From an uncultured Clostridia bacterium (GTDB taxonomy: Bacteria > Bacillota > Clostridia > Oscillospirales > Ruminococcaceae), in contig CAMWVF010000005.1 in assembly GCA_947177545.1 (NCBI GenBank), positions 1 through 16,146 of the forward strand: DNA of 16,146 nucleotides. The letters are read 5' to 3'. Shown piece by piece: positions 12,394 to 16,146 of the stretch; the stretch's first letter is position 1; each line of letters begins with the position of its first letter. Under the pieces are notes generated by a model, which searched no databases, was not told the origin of the DNA, and saw nothing but the letters and a program-made list of their open reading frames with translations. The position numbers and the translations under genes are program-made.

Positions 12394-13209
12394 TTATTCC
12401 TCCGTGAACTTACCGATTTTTCTAAACTTAGTATAACGTTCATTTAGCAAAACGTCAATATCTATTTTCATTTTTTCTCTTAGAGACTTGTACAAAAATT
12501 CTGCGATATTTTCAGCAGTTTGACCAATATCGTTGTGTGCGCCCCCTAAAGGCTCCTCTATTATCTTCTCCGCAACCTCCAGTTCTACCATATCTTCAGC
12601 GGTTATACGCATGATATTGCAAGCCTCTTTTTCCTTGCCCGCGTCCTTCCATAGAATGGAAGCGAAACCTCTTGGGGAAATCACAGAATAAACAGAATTT
12701 TCCAGAACAGCCAGTTCGTCGCATACTCCTAAAGCAATTGCGCCGCCGCTGCCTCCCTCGCCGAGGACAACGCTTATAACAGGCGTACGCAGTCTCATAA
12801 ACTCAATGATACATTTTGCGATAGCCTCGCCCTGTCCTCGCTTTTCGGCTTCAACGCCGCAGAAAGCCCCCGGCGTGTCGATAAAGCATATAACGGGTCT
12901 GCGGAACTTCTCCGCCTGCTTTGCGAGCCGCAGAGCCTTTCTGTAGCCCTCCGGGTGAGGCATAGCGAAATTACTGTCCTTGTTCTCGTTGAGGTTCCTG
13001 CCCTTAACTTGGGCAATGACAGTCACGGGTATGCCGTTTATCGAGCCTATGCCGCCCACAATTGCCCTGTCGTCGCCGAAGCAGCGGTCACCGTGCATTT
13101 CAATAAACTCATCGAAAATAAGGGGTATATAGTCCCGAATGGTGGGTCTGCCCTTGTGACGCACCACCTCAAGACGTTCATACGGGGTGAGCTTGTTAAG
13201 TTTTTCCAT
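12394..13209 (-). CDS. accA: Acetyl-CoA carboxylase carboxyltransferase subunit alpha
   Basis: This is one half of the carboxyltransferase that moves CO2 from carboxybiotin to acetyl-CoA to make malonyl-CoA. The 271 residues carry the crotonase-like core: VGGIGSINGIPVTVIAQVKG (51-70), the conserved NFAMPHPEGYRKALRLA (80-96), FIDTPGA (109-115) and the oxyanion-hole block GEGGSGGAIALG (150-161), followed by SVISPRGFASILWKD. It is shorter than the E. coli protein of about 319 residues, mainly in the N-terminal helical part, which is common in clostridia. The stop of accD and this ATG overlap as TAATG, and the ribosome site is only G-rich (GGGGGC), so translation probably depends on coupling. Confidence 0.96.
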   Translation of the reverse strand: MEKLNKLTPYERLEVVRHKGRPTIRDYIPLIFDEFIEMHGDRCFGDDRAIVGGIGSINGIPVTVIAQVKGRNLNENKDSNFAMPHPEGYRKALRLAKQAEKFRRPVICFIDTPGAFCGVEAEKRGQGEAIAKCIIEFMRLRTPVISVVLGEGGSGGAIALGVCDELAVLENSVYSVISPRGFASILWKDAGKEKEACNIMRITAEDMVELEVAEKIIEEPLGGAHNDIGQTAENIAEFLYKSLREKMKIDIDVLLNERYTKFRKIGKFTEE

Positions 13210-14111
13210 TATGCAGCGCCCCCTGTCTTGTGAAGTTTAAGTATGTGCGCAATTGTCCTGCGCATGGATTTTCTTTCCACTATCATGTCAGCAAAGCCGT
13301 GCTCCAGCATAAACTCGGCGGACTGGAAATCGTCCGGGAGCCTCTGCTTTATCGTACCCTCGATAACACGTCTGCCCGCAAAGCCTATAAGAACTTTGGG
13401 TTCGGCGATAATAATGTCCCCCAAAGAAGCAAAGGAAGCCGTCACACCGCCCGTTGTGGGGTCGGTCATGACTGTTATGTAAAGCAGTCCCGCGTCGCTG
13501 TGACGTGCCACTGCACCGCTTGTCTTAGCCATCTGCATAAGGGACACAATGCCCTCCTGCATTCTTGCGCCGCCCGAAGCGGTGAACATGATAACGGGAA
13601 GCTTATTTTTGGTGGCAAACTCAAAGGCACGGGTAATTTTCTCTCCCACAACGCTGCCCATGGAAGCCATCATGTAGCGGGAGTCCATTACGCCGATAAC
13701 GCACCGCTCCCCACGTATTGTACACTCGCCCGTGACAACAGCGTCTTTCAGCCCCGTACTGTCACGGAGAGTCTGCTGCTTAGCCTCGTAATCGGGAAAG
13801 TCTATGGGATTTGCGCTTAGCATATCTGCGTCAAACTCCCTGAAGCTTTCCTTGTCGGCGATAAGCTTTATTCTTTCGGGAGCGGAAATCCTTGCGTGAT
13901 ACCCGCACTCGGGACACACCTTTAAATTCTTTTCCAGCTCCTCGGTCATTATCACATTCAAACATCTCGGACACTTAAAAAGCATATTTTTCGGCACTCT
14001 TACAGCCGAATCGTCCTTATCGGTTTTGTCCTCCGAGCCGCTGTCGGCGGCGTTTCCGTCAATAACATTGAGCCTTGTTTTAACAACGTTGAACAAGTCC
14101 TCGAGACCCAT
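13209..14111 (-). CDS. accD: Acetyl-CoA carboxylase carboxyltransferase subunit beta
   Basis: This is the zinc-containing partner of AccA in the carboxyltransferase. An N-terminal C4 zinc ribbon is formed by Cys47, Cys50, Cys66 and Cys69 (FKCPRC and VCPECG). The catalytic domain has GVMDSRYMMASMGSVVGEKI (140-159) and FTASGGARMQEG (176-187), then DPTTGGVTASFA and FAGRRVIEGTI. Ahead of the ribbon is an unusually acidic linker (about 20-37: AADSGSEDKTDKDDS). AAAGGAGA lies seven bases before the ATG. It overlaps accA by one base and follows the second zinc-ribbon gene by 63 bases. Confidence 0.96.
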   Translation of the reverse strand: MGLEDLFNVVKTRLNVIDGNAADSGSEDKTDKDDSAVRVPKNMLFKCPRCLNVIMTEELEKNLKVCPECGYHARISAPERIKLIADKESFREFDADMLSANPIDFPDYEAKQQTLRDSTGLKDAVVTGECTIRGERCVIGVMDSRYMMASMGSVVGEKITRAFEFATKNKLPVIMFTASGGARMQEGIVSLMQMAKTSGAVARHSDAGLLYITVMTDPTTGGVTASFASLGDIIIAEPKVLIGFAGRRVIEGTIKQRLPDDFQSAEFMLEHGFADMIVERKSMRRTIAHILKLHKTGGAA

Positions 14112-14174
14112 TTTTTTCTCTCCTTTCGGAAATCTGAATTAATAACTATCCGTAATTATCTTTAACTGCCCTGA

Positions 14175-14804
14175 TTAGGGAGGAAAAATAAATCCAAGAA
14201 TTATTAAAACAATAATATATGTTCTGTATTTTTTTTCAAGGTTTTTGTTTTCTATGATCAGCCACGCAATTCCCACAAAAGGGATGAATAATGTAATAAG
14301 CGCCAGCAGCCAGAACTTTTTCAAGAACTCGCCAAAGCTTCCGCCCGAATTAGTATTTGAGCTTGCATAAGGCTTGAAATTGCCGCTGTTCGCATAAGGG
14401 TTTTGGTTCTGCGGCGGGTTATTGTTTATATAAGGTCCCGCATATTGGGACTGTCCCCCGCTTTGATTAGGGGTATTATTTGCAAACGGACTTGCTCCGC
14501 TTGCCGTGTTTGCTCCGTTGTTTTGGTTTGCATACGGATTTACAAAGGGACTGTCCTTTGGACTGTCATGTTTAGTTTCCTCCCTCACCTTGAATTCAAA
14601 CGGCTCGGGACGGTTTGGGAAAATTTCTTCGGTAATATGCTCGGGAGTTATCTCCCGTATGGCAGGCTCCTCCTGGGGATAATCCGTTGGGTCGTAATTA
14701 TAAAGCGCGCTTATGTCCTCCTCATCGGGGAGGCTGTAGCCACAGCTGTCACAATAATTATTTTTAAGGCTCCCTCCGCAGAGGGGACATCTTTTTGCAG
14801 CCAT
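14175..14804 (-). CDS. Zinc-ribbon membrane protein with Asn/Pro/Gly-rich linker (second copy)
   Basis: The family is not one I can name. The 209 residues consist of an N-terminal zinc ribbon (Cys6, Cys9, Cys18, Cys21), an acidic stretch (about 27-85), a low-complexity linker of degenerate NPYAN/PFANN/GPYINN repeats (about 86-157) and two C-terminal hydrophobic spans (about 164-184 and 195-208). The C-terminus reaches the membrane and the ribbon is probably cytoplasmic. It shares its plan, and the CGYxxPD...SALY segment after the ribbon, with the gene upstream, so the two are paralogues. It sits 63 bases before accD in the same direction, and its ribosome site (AAGGAG) immediately follows the stop of the upstream copy. 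A role in tethering or sensing for fatty-acid synthesis would be a guess from location. Confidence 0.85.
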   Translation of the reverse strand: MAAKRCPLCGGSLKNNYCDSCGYSLPDEEDISALYNYDPTDYPQEEPAIREITPEHITEEIFPNRPEPFEFKVREETKHDSPKDSPFVNPYANQNNGANTASGASPFANNTPNQSGGQSQYAGPYINNNPPQNQNPYANSGNFKPYASSNTNSGGSFGEFLKKFWLLALITLFIPFVGIAWLIIENKNLEKKYRTYIIVLIILGFIFPP

Positions 14805-14819
14805 TTTTTACCACGCTCC

Positions 14820-15488
14820 TTAATAATAGTGCCGACCTCTTGTCAAAAAGCCTTTTATAAAATATTGTATAAGTATGTCATATCCTGTTGGATCCCATTT
14901 CACCGCTTGAAGAAGTATCGTTGTCAGCAATATTGCCGCCGCAAAGAAAAGCTCGCTCTTTTTTCTGTCCTTGTCGCTGTTTATAACAAAGTAAAAAAAC
15001 GCAAAGCCGTATCCCAACGAGGGAAGTATCGCCACAAGCAGAAATTTCCACCAATTATAGAACACGAAATCCGAAACGGCTTTTACAACCATATTGGGTA
15101 CGTCGGACGGCTCAGGCTGCTTTGGCTGACCGTAAACCGGTTTTGTATAAGGCACAAACGCATTATTTGCTGTATTTGCGGAACTTGCTGCAATTTTACC
15201 GTTTGCGGCAGCCGTCTCTTTAGCTGCGGCTTTTCTTTTAAGCCGAGCCGCGTCCCTGACCTGCTTTGCCGTGGGCAGGGCATCGGCGTCGGGTGACTCA
15301 ATAGTCGGTATCATATCGTCATCCTCCGCCTCAAAGCCGAAAACAACGTTGTCGGGAGACAAGTCGTACACCGCTGAAAGCTTCCCCGTATCGGGAACAG
15401 CATACCCGCAGAAGCTGCACTCGCCAAGTATAACGTCACCTCCGCAAAGAGGACACTTTTCAGAAGAAGCAATCTTTAAATCTTCCAT
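14820..15488 (-). CDS. Zinc-ribbon membrane protein with Ala/Lys-rich linker (first copy)
   Basis: No named family is recognised. The 222-residue plan is an N-terminal zinc ribbon (Cys12, Cys15, Cys24, Cys27 in KCPLCGG and CSFCGYA), an acidic segment (40-70), a basic alanine-rich probably helical stretch (74-108, QVRDAARLKRKAAAKETAA), a proline-containing linker, and two hydrophobic spans (about 147-169 and 179-194) followed by an aromatic tail. The ATG is 11 bases after the accC stop, and its ribosome site (AGGCGG) overlaps that stop codon, which implies coupling to accC. It is not a known acetyl-CoA carboxylase subunit: it has neither a biotinyl motif (MKM) nor a carboxylase domain. Confidence 0.85.
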   Translation of the reverse strand: MEDLKIASSEKCPLCGGDVILGECSFCGYAVPDTGKLSAVYDLSPDNVVFGFEAEDDDMIPTIESPDADALPTAKQVRDAARLKRKAAAKETAAANGKIAASSANTANNAFVPYTKPVYGQPKQPEPSDVPNMVVKAVSDFVFYNWWKFLLVAILPSLGYGFAFFYFVINSDKDRKKSELFFAAAILLTTILLQAVKWDPTGYDILIQYFIKGFLTRGRHYY

Positions 15489-15499
15489 AGATGTGCCGC

Positions 15500-16146
15500 C
15501 TATCTTCTTCCCAAATATCCGATATCGTATTTTCCAGATTCAAACACGGGGTCTCTTATCAGCGAAAGCTGAAAATCTATATTCGTATCAACGCCCTGCA
15601 CGATAAATTCCGCCAAAGCCCATTTCATTTTAGCAATGGCTTCCTCTCTTGTAGGGGCGTACACAATAAGCTTTGCTATCATGCTGTCGTAATAGGGCGG
15701 TATTGTATAGCCCTGATACGCCGCGCTGTCTATTCTTACTCCCGGACCGCCCGGGACGAGCATTGCGTTTATTTTTCCGGGGCAGGGTCTGAAGCCCTTT
15801 TCGGGGTTCTCGGCATTTATACGGCACTCTATGGAATGTCCCTTAATGCGTATGTCCTCCTGGGAGTAGGGCAGCTCTTTGCCCGCCGCAATTTTAAGCT
15901 GTGCCTTAACAAGGTCAACACCTGTTACAAATTCTGTAATGGGGTGCTCCACCTGTATACGGGTGTTCATTTCCATAAAATAGAAGTTGCAGTCCTTATC
16001 AACAAGGAACTCGATAGTACCCGCATTATAGTAGCCGCAGACCTTTGCCGCCGCAACAGCCGCCTGACCCATACGCTGACGGAGCTGGGGGGTCATAATG
16101 ACCGAGGGACTTTCCTCCAGCACCTTTTGGTTGCGCCTCTGCATGG
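15500..16146 (-). CDS. accC: Biotin carboxylase subunit of acetyl-CoA carboxylase (C-terminal part, cut by window edge)
   Basis: This ATP-grasp enzyme carboxylates the biotin on AccB. About 215 C-terminal residues are present, and the frame runs off the window, so the true start lies beyond it. Visible motifs are [14 protein letters not shown], the active-site block [14 protein letters not shown] with the catalytic Arg and Glu, [11 protein letters not shown], and the C-terminal domain [17 protein letters not shown] ending [14 protein letters not shown]. All align with the well-known bacterial protein. It is the most upstream gene seen of the minus-strand cluster. The carrier protein gene accB and other fab genes would be expected just outside the window. 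Confidence 0.95.
   Translation of the reverse strand, partial: MQRRNQKVLEESPSVIMTPQLRQRMGQAAVAAAKVCGYYNAGTIEFLVDKDCNFYFMEMNTRIQVEHPITEFVTGVDLVKAQLKIAAGKELPYSQEDIRIKGHSIECRINAENPEKGFRPCPGKINAMLVPGGPGVRIDSAAYQGYTIPPYYDSMIAKLIVYAPTREEAIAKMKWALAEFIVQGVDTNIDFQLSLIRDPVFESGKYDIGYLGRR

Noticed and set aside
13230..13820. 196-codon open frame on the plus strand
   Set aside because: It is antisense to accD, with low-complexity His/Arg-rich translation and no ribosome site.
14403..15296. 297-codon open frame on the plus strand
   Set aside because: It lies opposite the two zinc-ribbon membrane genes, has no ribosome site, reads as Arg/Cys-rich nonsense, and the minus-strand frames have clear domains and coupled starts.

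Overview
The window looks like the chromosome of an anaerobic, plant-fibre-associated gut or rumen Firmicute of the Ruminococcus/Oscillospiraceae type. This is inferred from strong AGGAGG-type ribosome sites, TTGACA/TATAAT promoters, many short hairpin terminators, a polar amino-acid ABC transporter, a cytoplasmic GH95 alpha-L-fucosidase-type enzyme, a GH130 mannoside phosphorylase and a clostridial-style acc cluster. The assignment rests on protein recognition, not on a search.

Layout. Bases 45-2299 (+) form a three-gene amino-acid ABC importer (lipoprotein, permease, ATPase) with a hairpin terminator between the lipoprotein and the permease. Bases 2372-3295 (+) encode an AEC-family permease. 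A consensus promoter then drives a stand-alone GH95 enzyme (3474-5768, +). Bases 5932-9618 are an accessory stretch. It holds a 46-residue membrane peptide divergent from an XRE regulator, a GH130_2 phosphorylase with its own promoter, a 3' remnant of an XRE gene, three intact XRE genes in a row on the minus strand, and a divergent SLOG/YpsA-like gene. Each regulatory gap carries inverted repeats. Bases 9630-11856 (minus) hold two small membrane proteins, a membrane-anchored PstS-like binding protein, and a nucleotidyltransferase/HEPN pair whose usual catalytic motifs appear lost. Bases 12070-16146 (minus) are the malonyl-CoA supply cluster: accC (cut by the window edge), two zinc-ribbon membrane proteins, accD, accA and acpP.

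How the genes work together. AccC, AccD and AccA are the biotin carboxylase and carboxyltransferase parts of acetyl-CoA carboxylase, and AcpP carries the growing acyl chain; AccB is not in the window and probably lies upstream. GH95 and GH130 are intracellular enzymes acting on hemicellulose or glycan side-chain oligosaccharides, but each has its own promoter, so they are not one operon. The least explained parts are the XRE/operator region around SLOG and the mini membrane peptide, the degenerate MNT-HEPN pair, the anchored binding-protein operon, and the zinc-ribbon proteins inside the acc cluster. No tRNA, rRNA, CRISPR array, transposase or integrase gene was seen.
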